From assembly GCF_036621135.1 (NCBI RefSeq), contig NZ_JAZIBG010000036.1:186001-250000 (forward strand): 64,000 bases of DNA. Direction: 5' to 3'. The notes beneath the pieces are model-generated. The model worked only from the letters and a program-made list of their open reading frames with translations, was not told where the DNA came from and did no database searches. The position numbers and the translations under genes are program-made. Positions 17,866 through 28,415 of this stretch are shown piece after piece (position 1 is the first letter of the stretch; every line of letters begins with the position of its first letter). This stretch comes from Aquincola agrisoli (GTDB lineage Bacteria; Pseudomonadota; Gammaproteobacteria; Burkholderiales; Burkholderiaceae_C).

Positions 17866-18672
17866 CTACGGCTTGTTCGAGGCCGCGTTGGCGGCAGGAT
17901 CGGATGGCGGGGCGGCCGGCGCGGCGTGGTCGGCGCCGCCATGGGCCTGCGTCGGATCGGCGATCTGGAAGGCCTGGCCGCGTTGCCATGCGTCCGCGCC
18001 CGGGTCGATGGCCGGCGCCGCGATGGCCGCCCGGTCCTCGCGCTTGCGGCCGCTGTCGACGCCGAAGCGCTGGTCGCGGGCCGCCACCATGGCGGGGTCG
18101 GCCTGGCCGTCGGCGGTGAAGCCCATCATCAGCTGCGGGACGCCCAGCGGCAGCTGCCGGTGCAGGTCGGTGTGCCAGGTGTGCCAGGTCTTGCCATAGG
18201 TGCGCACGAGCTTGTCCATCAGCGCGTTCTCGGCGACCTGCGGGATCCCCGGGGCGATCAGCTGCCCCGACTTCACCTCGTGGGCATGGCTGTGCCACAG
18301 CGCCTTCTCGGCCGGCGGCAACGTGGCGAACAGCGTCTCGCTGACGATGTACTCCACGCCCATGAGCTTGGCGTCCTCGACGTTGCCGTCGTAGATGACG
18401 CACTGGATCACGTCCTCGTTGAGGGTGGCGCAGTAGTGGTGGGCCTCCATCTGGGCCTGCGGCCGGCCGCTGTAGAAGTGGAAGCCGTCGAGGTAGGCGT
18501 TGAGGGCCTCGATCGGCGGCTTGTCCTGCAGGGCGGCGGCGCTGGCGTCGAGCACCTTCGTCGTCGCGGACTCGGCCTGGCCCGGCGGGGTGACCGGCGA
18601 TGCCGTGGGGCGGTCGCCGCAGGCGGCGAGCAGGACGGCCGTCATCAGGCTCCAGGGGGTGGCGGGCTTCAT
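17866..18672 (-). CDS. DUF1264 (oil-body-associated-like) lipoprotein
   Basis: Protein of 268 residues with a lipoprotein signal (MKPATPWSLMTAVLLAACG, lipobox LAAC). The DUF1264 domain covers about 45-215: YCATLNEDVIQCVIYD, LMGVEYIVSETLF, EKALWHSHAHEVKSG, YGKTWHTWHTD, LPLGVPQLMMGFT. The tail is Ala/Pro-rich. The same family in plants includes oil-body-associated proteins; the bacterial role is unknown, though members are often stress-linked. AAGGAG precedes the ATG. A sigma-54 promoter lies at 18705-18720 with its predicted transcript start near 18694. Confidence 0.88.
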   Translation of the reverse strand: MKPATPWSLMTAVLLAACGDRPTASPVTPPGQAESATTKVLDASAAALQDKPPIEALNAYLDGFHFYSGRPQAQMEAHHYCATLNEDVIQCVIYDGNVEDAKLMGVEYIVSETLFATLPPAEKALWHSHAHEVKSGQLIAPGIPQVAENALMDKLVRTYGKTWHTWHTDLHRQLPLGVPQLMMGFTADGQADPAMVAARDQRFGVDSGRKREDRAAIAAPAIDPGADAWQRGQAFQIADPTQAHGGADHAAPAAPPSDPAANAASNKP

Positions 18673-18704
18673 CGCGGCTCCTTGCATCGGCAACCGCGCC
18701 GATC

Positions 18705-18720
18705 GGCAAGCGGCATGCCG
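18705..18720 (-). promoter_or_regulatory. Sigma-54 (-24/-12) promoter of the DUF1264 gene
   Basis: On the minus strand the sequence reads GGCATGCCGCTTGC: GG at 18719-18718, ten bases, GC at 18707-18706. Predicted start near 18694, giving a leader of about 22 nt to the ATG at 18672. Confidence 0.75.
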
Positions 18721-18723
18721 GGC

Positions 18724-20118
18724 CTACTGCCGCGCGGGGTCGGTCCCGGCGCCGACCGCGGCCGACAGGTCGTCGACATGGACCATCAGCGCCCGCACCT
18801 GGCACAGCGTCGGGTACTGCCGCAGCACCTGCTCGAAACGCGGCGACGCGAGGAGCTGCCGCCACAGCGGCACGAGGGCCTGCAGGTCGGCCGGCTGGCC
18901 GTCGGCCACCCGGCCCGCGAAGGCCAGGCTCTGCGGCGCGGACAGCAGCTGCATCCGGCTCGCCGCGCTCAGCAGGCGCGGCGCCGGATCGGCGGGCCCG
19001 TCGCAGCAGTAGAGGACCGCGCGGTGCAGGTCGGCCTCGGCGGCCAGGGCACGCAAGGAGGCGCCCCGCAGCTGCAGCTCGCCCTGGCGGGAGGCGAACG
19101 GCAGCGCGGCCGCGGCATCGGCACCGGCCAGCAGGGCCAGGCCGCGCAGCAGGCGCGGGAAGTCCGAGGTGGCGGCGTCGGCCGATGCCTTCACCTCGAC
19201 GAGCAGGCACAGTTCCCACGCCGGGGCGTCGCCCACCGGCGGCGCCTGCCGAAGCACGGCCAGGTCCCACTCGGTCTTGGCCCGCTCTGCATGCGCGGCG
19301 AGGCGGCCCGGAACGAGCAGCGAGCCCACGGCCCGGTAGCGCGCCGACGCGGGCGCGGTGGTGTTGAGCCGGTCGACCAGCGCCTGCAGGGCCGGCGCGG
19401 CCTGCGCCTCGGCCACGGCACCGCGGCGCCGGGTGTCGGCCCCATGCGCCGCGGCCGCGTGCGTCCCGGCGGCCGGGCCCTGGCGCGCCTGCAGCCCCTG
19501 GTGCCGGCGCACGGCGGCATCCGAGGCGAGGGCGTCCAGCCGCTGCAGGCGCTGCAGCGCCGGGGCGTCGAGGATGCGTTGCAGGCCGGCCCCGATGCCC
19601 GGCTGCTGCCATGCCACCGGCGCGTCCAGCAGTCCGCGCACGTCGGCGGCGAGCGCCTGCCATGCGCCGCTGGACGCCAGGGCATGCAGCCGCTCCAGCG
19701 CCTGTCGCTGCGGCTGCGGAGCTTCCGGCCGCGGCTTGGCGGGGTGGGCCACCGCATCGACCGCCGACCGGATCGCGCGCCGGTCGCGGTCGGCCTGCGC
19801 CGCCAATGCGGCGTGTTCGCGCACGCACGGCACGTGATGGCGCAGCACGAGCGCCTGGACGGCGGGGTCGCCGCCCTCGGGGCGCAGCGCGTCCCGGATC
19901 ATGCGCGCCAGGGCGTCGATGAACAGTGCCTGCAGGGCCGGCGGCGGTGCGGCCTGTTGCGCCATGGCAGCGCGGGCGTGTTCGATCGCGAAGGCGAGCG
20001 CCGCCGCCGGCGCTGCCTGCCGCGCCTCGTCCTCGCTGGCCGGCAGCGCCGGCACGGGATAACGGCGGGGGACGGCGCGCAGGACGTCGATCGGGCACAG
20101 CGGACGGGCAGGGGGCAT
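18724..20118 (-). CDS. Conserved-looking hypothetical protein
   Basis: I do not recognise this 464-residue protein. It is Ala/Leu/Arg-rich and soluble-looking, with no signal peptide and no clear membrane segment. The most ordered part is about 305-460 (WELCLLVEVKASADAATSDFPRLLRGLALLAG and LHRAVLYCCDG), where VEVK might hint at a nuclease-like core but is too little to call. The ATG at 20118 (MPPARPLCPIDVL) is chosen because the upstream extension is low-complexity Arg/Pro sequence overlapping the gcd leader; no clear Shine-Dalgarno is seen. It is divergent from gcd. Confidence 0.6.
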   Translation of the reverse strand: MPPARPLCPIDVLRAVPRRYPVPALPASEDEARQAAPAAALAFAIEHARAAMAQQAAPPPALQALFIDALARMIRDALRPEGGDPAVQALVLRHHVPCVREHAALAAQADRDRRAIRSAVDAVAHPAKPRPEAPQPQRQALERLHALASSGAWQALAADVRGLLDAPVAWQQPGIGAGLQRILDAPALQRLQRLDALASDAAVRRHQGLQARQGPAAGTHAAAAHGADTRRRGAVAEAQAAPALQALVDRLNTTAPASARYRAVGSLLVPGRLAAHAERAKTEWDLAVLRQAPPVGDAPAWELCLLVEVKASADAATSDFPRLLRGLALLAGADAAAALPFASRQGELQLRGASLRALAAEADLHRAVLYCCDGPADPAPRLLSAASRMQLLSAPQSLAFAGRVADGQPADLQALVPLWRQLLASPRFEQVLRQYPTLCQVRALMVHVDDLSAAVGAGTDPARQ

Positions 20119-20181
20119 GCGACGTGGCGGGCGGGCGGCCCGCGGAACCTGCCGCCAGCCTAACGGAGCGGCCGGCCCGCC

Positions 20182-20197
20182 GGGAACGTGGCTTGCC
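20182..20197 (+). promoter_or_regulatory. Sigma-54 (-24/-12) promoter of gcd
   Basis: Reads GGAACGTGGCTTGC: GG 20183-20184, ten bases, GC 20195-20196. Predicted transcript start near 20208, 26 nt before the ATG with its AGGAG site. Confidence 0.75.
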
Positions 20198-20233
20198 GTG
20201 CGGCGGGCCCACCACCCCTGCAGGAGCCTTGCC

Positions 20234-22657
20234 ATGCCTCGCGGAGCCGTCGCCGCCAACGATCCCCGCCGTCCTCCCCTCGTCACGGCCGGGCTGGTCA
20301 TGGTCGCCGGCCTGCTGCTGCTGGGCGCCGGCGGCTGGCTGGTGGCGCTGGGGGGCTCGGGCTACTACGCCGCGGCCGGCGTGGCGCTGATGGCCACCGC
20401 CTGGCTGCTGTGGCGGGGCCGCAGCAGCGCGCTGCTGCTCTACGCGGGGTTCACCGCCGCCACGCTGGCCTGGGCACTGTGGGAGGTCGGCCTCGACTGG
20501 TGGCCGCTGGCGGCCCGCGGCGATCTGGTGTTCCTGCTCGGCCTGTGGCTGCTGTCGCCATGGGTGGCGCGGCGGCTCGGGCCGGCCCGCCCGGCGCCTG
20601 CCGACGCGCCGCGCAGCCCGGCGGCATGGCGCGGGCCGCGTGGCCTGCTGGGGGGTGTGCTGCTGGTGTTCGCCGCGGTGGCCATCGTGTCCGGGGCGGT
20701 CGACAGGCACCGCACGGAAGGCACGCTGCCGCCGCCCGCGGCCGCCGGTGGGGCCGCGGCGTCGACGGTGCCCGACGGGGAGTGGCATGCCTACGGCCGC
20801 ACGGGCGAGGGGCAGCGCTACTCGCCGCTGTCGCAGATCACGCCGGCCAATGCGGGCGAACTGGAAGCGGCATGGCATTTCCGCACCGGCGATGTCCGCG
20901 GCCGCCCCGGCGATCCCGAGGAGACGACCTTCGAGGTCACGCCGCTGAAGGTCGGCAACCGGCTCTTCCTCTGCACCCCGCACCAGCTGGTGATCGCGCT
21001 CGATGCCACCTCGGGCCGGCAGCTGTGGCGCTTCGATCCGCAGATCAAGGGCGAAGGCACGCTGGCCCTGCAGCACCTCACCTGCCGCGGCCTGGCCTAC
21101 CAGCCGCCGCCGTCCGCCGGCGCTGCGGACGCCACGCCGTGCCGCAGCAAGCTCTTCATGCCGACCGCCGATGCCCGGCTGGTGGCGCTCGATCCCGCCA
21201 CCGGCACCCGCTGCCAGGGCTTCGGGGTCAACGGCGAGATCGACCTGTGGACGCAGATGCCCAACGTGCAGCCCGGCTCGTACTACGCGACCTCGCCCGT
21301 CGTCGTGACCGAGCGGCTCGTGATCGTCGGCGGCACGGTGCTCGACAACGTCTCGACGAAGGAGACCTCCGGCGTCATCCGGGCGTTCGACATCGCCACG
21401 GGGGCCCTGGTCTGGAACTGGGACGCTGCCCGCCCGGACGACACCGCCCCCCTGCCGCAGGGCCGCACCTACACGCCCAATTCGCCCAACAGCTGGTCGA
21501 TCTCCAGCGTCGACCCGGCGCTGGGGCTGGTCTACGTGCCGATGGGCAACCAGCCGCCCGACCAGTGGGGCGCCGACCGCAGCCCGGCGGTGGAGCGCTA
21601 CGCCTCCGCCGTGGTGGCACTGGAGCTGGCGACGGGCCGCGTGCGGTGGGCCTTCCAGACCGTGCACCACGACCTGTGGGACTACGACGTGCCGGCCCAG
21701 CCGTCGCTGGTCGACCTCACGATCGGTGGCCGCCGCGTGCCGGCGCTCGTGCAGCCGACCAAGCAGGGCGAGGTCTTCGTGCTCGATCGCCGCACCGGCG
21801 AGCCGCTGCTGCCGGTGCAGGAGCGGCCAGCGCCGCAGGGCGCGGTGGCGGGCGACCGCACGGCGCCCACGCAGCCGGTCTCCGCGATCTCGTTCGATCC
21901 GCCCCCGCTGCGCGAGCGCGACATGTGGGGCGCGACGATGTTCGACCAGCTGGCCTGCCGCATCGCCTTCCGGCAGCTGCGCTACGAGGGCCGCTACACG
22001 CCGCCGTCGCTCGAAGGCACGCTCGTGTACCCCGGCAACTTCGGCGTCTTCAACTGGGGCGGCGTGGCCGTCGATCCGGTGCGGCAGATGATGTTCGCGA
22101 CGCCGACCTACCTGGCCTTCACCTCGCAGCTCGTGCCGCGCCCCGACGACAAGACGCTGCTCGTGCAGGGCGACGAGCGGCCGCACGACAACCTGCCCTC
22201 GCTCAACGAGAACTTCGGCGCTCCGTTCGCGGTGAAGCTCGGCGCCTTCACGTCGCCGCTGGGCATCCCGTGCCAGGCGCCGCCCTGGGGCTATGTCGCG
22301 GGCGTCGACCTCACCACCGGGAAGGTGGTGTGGCAGCACAAGAACGGCACCGTGCGGGACAGCTCCCCGCTGCCGCTGCCGTTCGCGATGGGGGTGCCCA
22401 ACCTGGGCGGCCCGGTCATGACGGCCGGGGGCGTGGCGTTCCTGTCCGGCACGCTGGACCAGTACGTGCGTGCGTACGACACGGCCACCGGCCGCCAGGT
22501 CTGGCAGGGCCGGCTGCCGGCCGGCGGGCAGGCCACGCCGATGACCTACCTGGGCGACGACGGCCGCCAGTACGTGGTGGTCGTCGCCGGCGGGCACGGC
22601 TCGCTGGGCACCCGCGCGGGCGACCACGTGATCGCCTATGCGCTGCCGCGCCGCTGA
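20234..22657 (+). CDS. gcd: Membrane-bound PQQ-dependent glucose/quinate/shikimate-type dehydrogenase
   Basis: Membrane quinoprotein of 807 residues that oxidises glucose (or a related sugar or polyol) in the periplasm and passes electrons to ubiquinone. Five hydrophobic segments in the first 160 residues are followed by an eight-bladed PQQ beta-propeller with HAYGRTGEGQRYSPL, repeated ALDATSGRQLWRF-type tryptophan-docking motifs, MGNQPPDQWGADRS and the HHDLWDYDVPAQP segment. Length and layout match GCD. AGGAG precedes the ATG at 20234. No pqq biosynthesis genes are in the window. The upstream sigma-54 promoter would tie direct periplasmic oxidation to the local rpoN2 circuit. Confidence 0.93.
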   Translation: MPRGAVAANDPRRPPLVTAGLVMVAGLLLLGAGGWLVALGGSGYYAAAGVALMATAWLLWRGRSSALLLYAGFTAATLAWALWEVGLDWWPLAARGDLVFLLGLWLLSPWVARRLGPARPAPADAPRSPAAWRGPRGLLGGVLLVFAAVAIVSGAVDRHRTEGTLPPPAAAGGAAASTVPDGEWHAYGRTGEGQRYSPLSQITPANAGELEAAWHFRTGDVRGRPGDPEETTFEVTPLKVGNRLFLCTPHQLVIALDATSGRQLWRFDPQIKGEGTLALQHLTCRGLAYQPPPSAGAADATPCRSKLFMPTADARLVALDPATGTRCQGFGVNGEIDLWTQMPNVQPGSYYATSPVVVTERLVIVGGTVLDNVSTKETSGVIRAFDIATGALVWNWDAARPDDTAPLPQGRTYTPNSPNSWSISSVDPALGLVYVPMGNQPPDQWGADRSPAVERYASAVVALELATGRVRWAFQTVHHDLWDYDVPAQPSLVDLTIGGRRVPALVQPTKQGEVFVLDRRTGEPLLPVQERPAPQGAVAGDRTAPTQPVSAISFDPPPLRERDMWGATMFDQLACRIAFRQLRYEGRYTPPSLEGTLVYPGNFGVFNWGGVAVDPVRQMMFATPTYLAFTSQLVPRPDDKTLLVQGDERPHDNLPSLNENFGAPFAVKLGAFTSPLGIPCQAPPWGYVAGVDLTTGKVVWQHKNGTVRDSSPLPLPFAMGVPNLGGPVMTAGGVAFLSGTLDQYVRAYDTATGRQVWQGRLPAGGQATPMTYLGDDGRQYVVVVAGGHGSLGTRAGDHVIAYALPRR

Positions 22658-22870
22658 GCCGGGCCAGGCCCGGTACTGCAGCGCCACCGCGCCCGCCTCG
22701 GCTTGCTGCAATCGGCGACCCGCGGGCGGCAAGAAGCACTGGCCGGGGTGGCCGTTCCAGCGCCTTGCACGGGGGAAGGCCCCGTCGGCGTGCACCGGCA
22801 CGAAAGCTGCGGAGTGGAGGCTGCCGCCCCGGCGAGGAGGGCGGGTGTTCACAGTGAAGGAGACCTCCCC
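22658..22870 (+). promoter_or_regulatory. rpoN2 control region
   Basis: No gene is seen in this 213-base gap. It holds a sigma-54 promoter at 22796-22811, and at 22699-22714 the 16-mer cggcttgctgcaatcg, whose core TTGC-T-GCAA is symmetric. The 16-mer lies about 115 bases upstream of the predicted start, a normal distance for an enhancer site of a NtrC-type activator. The same 16-mer occurs upstream of the glycine-rich gene (46487-46502). Confidence 0.5.
22796..22811 (+). promoter_or_regulatory. Sigma-54 (-24/-12) promoter of rpoN2
   Basis: Reads GGCACGAAAGCTGC: GG 22797-22798, ten bases, GC 22809-22810, very near the TGGCACG-N4-TTGC consensus. Predicted start near 22822, 49 nt before the rpoN2 ATG. 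This would make the sigma factor gene sigma-54 dependent. Confidence 0.75.
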
Positions 22871-24334
22871 ATGGCTTTTCTGTCGATGCGTGCCACGACC
22901 CAGCAATCGCAGGTGATGTCGCCGAGGCTGCAGCATGCGGTGCGGCTGCTGCAGATGTCGTCGCAGGACTTCGAACAGACGGTGACCGACTGCCTGGGCA
23001 GCAACCCGTTCCTCGAGCAGGACGACGAGGGCAGCCTGCTGCAGGGCGGCCTGGCGGCCCTGGTGGCGCCGGCCGCCGCGGGCGCGGCCTTGCACGCCGA
23101 ACCGTCCGCGTCGGCACCCGAGCCCGCCGGTGGCCCGGAGCTGCCGGAGCCCGCGGCCCCGGCCGATGGCGACGCATGGGACCTGGGATCGCCGGCGTCG
23201 CCTTCGCGCGGCGAGCGCGACGACCTGTCGGCCTGCGATTTCCTGGTCGAGGCGCCGACGCTCAACGCCCACCTGCACGGCCAGCTCAACCTGCTGCCGC
23301 TGGGCGCGCGCGACATGGCGCTCGCCAAGGCCGTGGTCGAGTCGCTGGACGACGACGGCTACCTGCGGTCCGATCCGGCGGAGCTGGCCGCGTGGACGGG
23401 ACTCGACGAACCGGCGAGCGGCGAGGAGATCCGCATCGCGGTGTGCCGGGTGCAGTCGCTCGACCCGGCGGGCGTCGGCGCCCGCACGGTGCAGGAGTGC
23501 CTGGCGCTGCAGGCGCGCGAGGTGCCCTGCGCGGCGCAGCGCGCGCTGATCGAGGCGATCGTGGGTGAGCACCTGAAGCTGCTGGCCTCGCGCGACGTCG
23601 AGGCGCTGGCCCGCGCGACCGGGCGCCCGGCGGCCGAGGTGGCGGCGGCCTGTGCGCGCATCCGCCGCTTCGAGCCGCGGCCCGGCTGGCGCCACAACGC
23701 ACCGCCGGTGCAGTACGTCACGCCCGACGTCATCGCCCGCCGCGTGCGCGGCCGCTGGGTCGCGCAGCTGAACCCCGAGGTGGTGCCGCGGGTGCGGCTC
23801 GACCGCACGATGGCCACGCTGTTCCGCCACGACGCGGGCGGCGCATCCCCCGCGATGGCCAGCCACCTGCAGGAGGCGCGCTGGACGCTGCGCAACGTGG
23901 AGCAGCGCTTCACCACCATCGTCGGCGTCGCGCAGGCGATCCTGGATCGCCAGCACCACTTCCTCGATTACGGCGAGATGGCGATGAAGCCGCTGGGGCT
24001 GAGCGAGATCGCCGAGGCCGTGGGGGCGCACGAGTCCACCGTGTCGCGCGCGACGAGCAACAAGTACCTCGCGACGCCGGCCGGGGTGTTCGAGCTGAAG
24101 CACTTCTTCTCGCGGGCCATGGTGATGCCCAACGGCAACCATTGCTCGTCGATCGCGATCCGTGGCCTGCTGCGCGACCTGATCGCCGAGGAGCCGCCCG
24201 ATCACCCGCTGTCGGACACGGCGCTGATGACGCTGCTCGCGCGCCAGGGGCTGAACGTCGCGCGCCGCACGGTCACCAAGTACCGCCAGTCGCTGAAGAT
24301 CCAGCCCGCCGCGCAGCGCCGCGCGGCGGCCTGA
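22871..24334 (+). CDS. rpoN2: RNA polymerase sigma-54 factor, accessory copy
   Basis: Sigma-54 of 487 residues. Region I is the Gln/Leu-rich activator-interacting segment (about 11-50, QSQVMSPRLQHAVRLLQMSSQDFEQ... NPFLEQ). Region II is an Ala/Pro/acidic linker (about 55-120). The core-binding domain follows (RVQSLDPAGVGARTVQECLALQ) and then the DNA-binding part with the helix-turn-helix LGLSEIAEAVGAHESTVSRATSNKY. The RpoN box at 464-473 reads ARRTVTKYRQ, two changes from the canonical ARRTVAKYRE. The usual rpoN neighbours (lptB, hpf, ptsN) are absent, so this looks like a second copy; the symbol rpoN2 is mine. GAAGGAG lies eight bases before the ATG. It converges on the NtrC-type gene. Confidence 0.93.
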   Translation: MAFLSMRATTQQSQVMSPRLQHAVRLLQMSSQDFEQTVTDCLGSNPFLEQDDEGSLLQGGLAALVAPAAAGAALHAEPSASAPEPAGGPELPEPAAPADGDAWDLGSPASPSRGERDDLSACDFLVEAPTLNAHLHGQLNLLPLGARDMALAKAVVESLDDDGYLRSDPAELAAWTGLDEPASGEEIRIAVCRVQSLDPAGVGARTVQECLALQAREVPCAAQRALIEAIVGEHLKLLASRDVEALARATGRPAAEVAAACARIRRFEPRPGWRHNAPPVQYVTPDVIARRVRGRWVAQLNPEVVPRVRLDRTMATLFRHDAGGASPAMASHLQEARWTLRNVEQRFTTIVGVAQAILDRQHHFLDYGEMAMKPLGLSEIAEAVGAHESTVSRATSNKYLATPAGVFELKHFFSRAMVMPNGNHCSSIAIRGLLRDLIAEEPPDHPLSDTALMTLLARQGLNVARRTVTKYRQSLKIQPAAQRRAAA

Positions 24335-24352
24335 GGGGCAGGGGCGCCGCCT

Positions 24353-25765
<1,413 letters not shown>

Positions 25766-25911
25766 CGGTTGCATCCTCCTGTACTGCAAGAAGCCCCGGG
25801 CTCGATGACGCGCGGGGCGACCGGCAGGATAAGCTGTCCTTCACACGGCGCCCGCCCCGGCGGCCCGCCGCATACAACTTGTCGCAATTCGGGCGCCGCG
25901 CCTCGATCCCC

Positions 25912-28404
25912 ATGCTGTTGAACCTGCGCCGGCGCGCCATCTCCCTGCGGACCTGCCTCGTCGCGCTGATGATGGTCGCGAGCGTGCCGATGGCGTTGTT
26001 CATGTCGGTGCAGATCGTGCGCGATGCGCAGGGCGAGATGCAGCGGATGGCGGCGCAGCTCGAGGCCACCACCGCCGCGGCCGCCGCGGCCGTGGAGCGC
26101 GAGCTGACCGCCTCCGCGGAATCGCTCGCCCTGCTCGCGCATGCCAGCGTGCTGCGCGCCGGCGACGTGGAGGGCTTCGGCGCGATGCTGCGCAGCTGGC
26201 CGCAGCCGCTGCTGCGCCGGAGCTGGGACGCCGTCTTCGTGCTGGACGAGCGCCTGCAGCGCAGCGTCTACAGCAGCGGGCCCGCGCCCTGGCAGTGGCC
26301 GGACGGCGGCGGCACGGCGGACGGCGGCCGGCTGCGCGTGACCGGGCTGGTGCGCTCGCCCGACGGCACCTGGGCCATGGCGGTGGCCGTGCGGGTGGGC
26401 GACGGGCCCTACTGGCTGGGCGCCTGGATCGAGGCGGCGTACTGGCAGGCGCTGCTGGAACGCACGAGCCTGCCCGAGGGCGGCTTCGCGACGCTGTACG
26501 ACGGCGAGCACCGCATCATCGCGCGCACCATGTCGCCCGGCCGCTTCGTCGGCGGCATGCTGCCGCCCGGCGCCGTGGCCCGCATGGGCACGCGGGCGTC
26601 CGGGGTGCACCGCGCCGAGCTGCTGGAAGGCGGCGACACCTACGCGGCCTGGCAGCGCCTGTCGCAGGGCGGCTGGGGCGTCGGGGCCGGCGTGCCGGCG
26701 CAGCCGCTGGAGGCCCGGGCCACGCAGTCGATGCTGCGGGCCTTCGGCATCGCCGCGGCCTGCCTGCTGGCCGGCGTGTTCATCGCGCTGCGCCTGGCCC
26801 GCCAGGTCACGCGGCCGCTCGCGGCGCTGGGCGCCGGGCAGCCCTGGGACGGCGTGCTCGCGGTCCGCGAGGTGGCCTCGCTGCGCGATGCGCTCGGCGA
26901 GGTGCGGGCCGGCGAGGCGGCCGCGCGGCAGCGCCTGCAGCACAAGGCCGACGAGTTCGCCGCGGTGTTCGACGGCAGCCCGATCGGCCTCGCGTTCGCG
27001 CAGGACAGCAGCGCCCGCCAGCGTCGCTTCAATCCCGCGCTGCAGTCGCTGCTGCAGCCGCCCGAAGGCGGCGGGGCGGTGCAGGTATCGCAGGACGGGC
27101 AGGTGATCGGCTTCGAGCAGACGCCGCTCGCGGTGGCGGCCTCGACGGGTCGCCCGGTCGGGGCGACGACGCTGGAGCTGCGCTGGGAGGGTTCGGACGC
27201 CCTGCGCATCGTCGTCGTGCAGGCCGTGCCGCTGCGGGATGCCGACGGCCGCCCGCGTGGCGCCATCGCGGCGGTGGTCGACGTCACCGACCGCCAGCGG
27301 GCCGAGCAGGCCGCGCAGCGCGCCAACGAGGCGAAGGACCGCTTCCTCGCCATGCTCAGCCACGAGCTGCGCAACCCGCTCAACGCGATCACCTCGGCGG
27401 CCGAGGTGCTGCAGCTGCTGGGCGACGCCGGCGCCCAGCGCACGGAAGCGGCCGACGCGCGGGGCATCATCGCGCGCCAGACGCGCCACCTGGCCCACCT
27501 GGTGGCCGACCTGCTGGACATGGCCCGCGTCGTGGCCGGCGACGTGACGCTGGCGCCGGCGCCGCTGGACCTGGCCGCGCTGGCCGCGGAGCAGGCGGCC
27601 CGGCAGGCGGCCGCCCCGGGCCTCGCCGCGCACCGGGTGGTGCTGGACCTGCATGCGGCGTGGACGGTGGCCGACCGCGCGCGCATGGCGCAGGTGCTGC
27701 TCAACCTGCTCGAGAACGCCCGCAAGTACACCCCTGCCGGGGGCTCCATCACGCTCACGACGCGGTCGGAGCACGGCCGGGCCGTGCTGGAGGTGAGCGA
27801 CACCGGCCGCGGCATCCCGGCCGAGCTGCAGGCGCAGGCCTTCGACGCCTTCGTGCAGGGCGAGCGCAGGCTGGACCGCCAGGAGGGCGGGCTCGGCCTG
27901 GGCCTCGCGCTGGTCCAGCGCATCGTGCAGCTGCACGGCGGCACCGTGGGCGTGCGGAGCTCCGGGCAGGGCAGCGTGTTCCGGGTCGAGCTGCCGGGCG
28001 CCGAGCCGCCCCGGTCCGACGAACCGGCCGGCAACCCGCGCCGCGCGACGCCGCGCCACGTGCTGCTGATCGACGACAACGCCGATGCCCTGCAGGCGCT
28101 GCGCTCCGCGCTCGTGCTGGAGGGCCACGAGGTGCATTGCGCGTCCGACGGCGACCAGGGCCTGCGGCGGCTGCTGGCGCGGCGGCCCGAGGTGGCGGTG
28201 ATCGACCTGGGCCTGCCGGGGCTCGACGGCTACGAGGTGGCGCGCCGCAGCCGGGCCGCGGGTTTTGCCGGCTGCCTGGTGGCGCTGTCCGGCTACAGCA
28301 GCCAGCGCGACGTGCGCACCGCGATGAAGGCCGGCTTCGACGTGCAGCTGCCCAAGCCGGTCGACTTCGCCCGGCTGCGCGAGGTGCTGGCGCGTCCGCT
28401 GTAG
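25912..28404 (+). CDS. Membrane hybrid sensor histidine kinase/response regulator
   Basis: Kinase of 830 residues. A transmembrane helix (about 15-35), an extracytoplasmic sensor region (about 40-275, dCache-like) and a second membrane helix (about 280-300) precede a PAS-like region (about 345-460). HisKA has H484 (FLAMLSHELRNPL), followed by the HATPase domain (NLLENARKYTPAGG, DTGRGIP, GGLGLGLALV). A C-terminal receiver carries D765 (VIDLGLPGLDGYE). It is divergent from the NtrC-type regulator and is its likely partner. The ATG at 25912 has no clear Shine-Dalgarno; it is chosen because the hydrophobic signal anchor begins just after it. Confidence 0.88.
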   Translation: MLLNLRRRAISLRTCLVALMMVASVPMALFMSVQIVRDAQGEMQRMAAQLEATTAAAAAAVERELTASAESLALLAHASVLRAGDVEGFGAMLRSWPQPLLRRSWDAVFVLDERLQRSVYSSGPAPWQWPDGGGTADGGRLRVTGLVRSPDGTWAMAVAVRVGDGPYWLGAWIEAAYWQALLERTSLPEGGFATLYDGEHRIIARTMSPGRFVGGMLPPGAVARMGTRASGVHRAELLEGGDTYAAWQRLSQGGWGVGAGVPAQPLEARATQSMLRAFGIAAACLLAGVFIALRLARQVTRPLAALGAGQPWDGVLAVREVASLRDALGEVRAGEAAARQRLQHKADEFAAVFDGSPIGLAFAQDSSARQRRFNPALQSLLQPPEGGGAVQVSQDGQVIGFEQTPLAVAASTGRPVGATTLELRWEGSDALRIVVVQAVPLRDADGRPRGAIAAVVDVTDRQRAEQAAQRANEAKDRFLAMLSHELRNPLNAITSAAEVLQLLGDAGAQRTEAADARGIIARQTRHLAHLVADLLDMARVVAGDVTLAPAPLDLAALAAEQAARQAAAPGLAAHRVVLDLHAAWTVADRARMAQVLLNLLENARKYTPAGGSITLTTRSEHGRAVLEVSDTGRGIPAELQAQAFDAFVQGERRLDRQEGGLGLGLALVQRIVQLHGGTVGVRSSGQGSVFRVELPGAEPPRSDEPAGNPRRATPRHVLLIDDNADALQALRSALVLEGHEVHCASDGDQGLRRLLARRPEVAVIDLGLPGLDGYEVARRSRAAGFAGCLVALSGYSSQRDVRTAMKAGFDVQLPKPVDFARLREVLARPL

Positions 28405-28415
28405 CGCACCGGCCC

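Noticed and set aside
22750..22763. Second GG-N10-GC upstream of rpoN2
   Set aside because: The -12 part reads AGCGCC without TTGC, and a much better element lies at 22796-22811.
17828..24205. 2125-codon minus-strand frame
   Set aside because: It crosses several convincing genes on both strands (DUF1264, gcd, rpoN2) and has no domain of its own.
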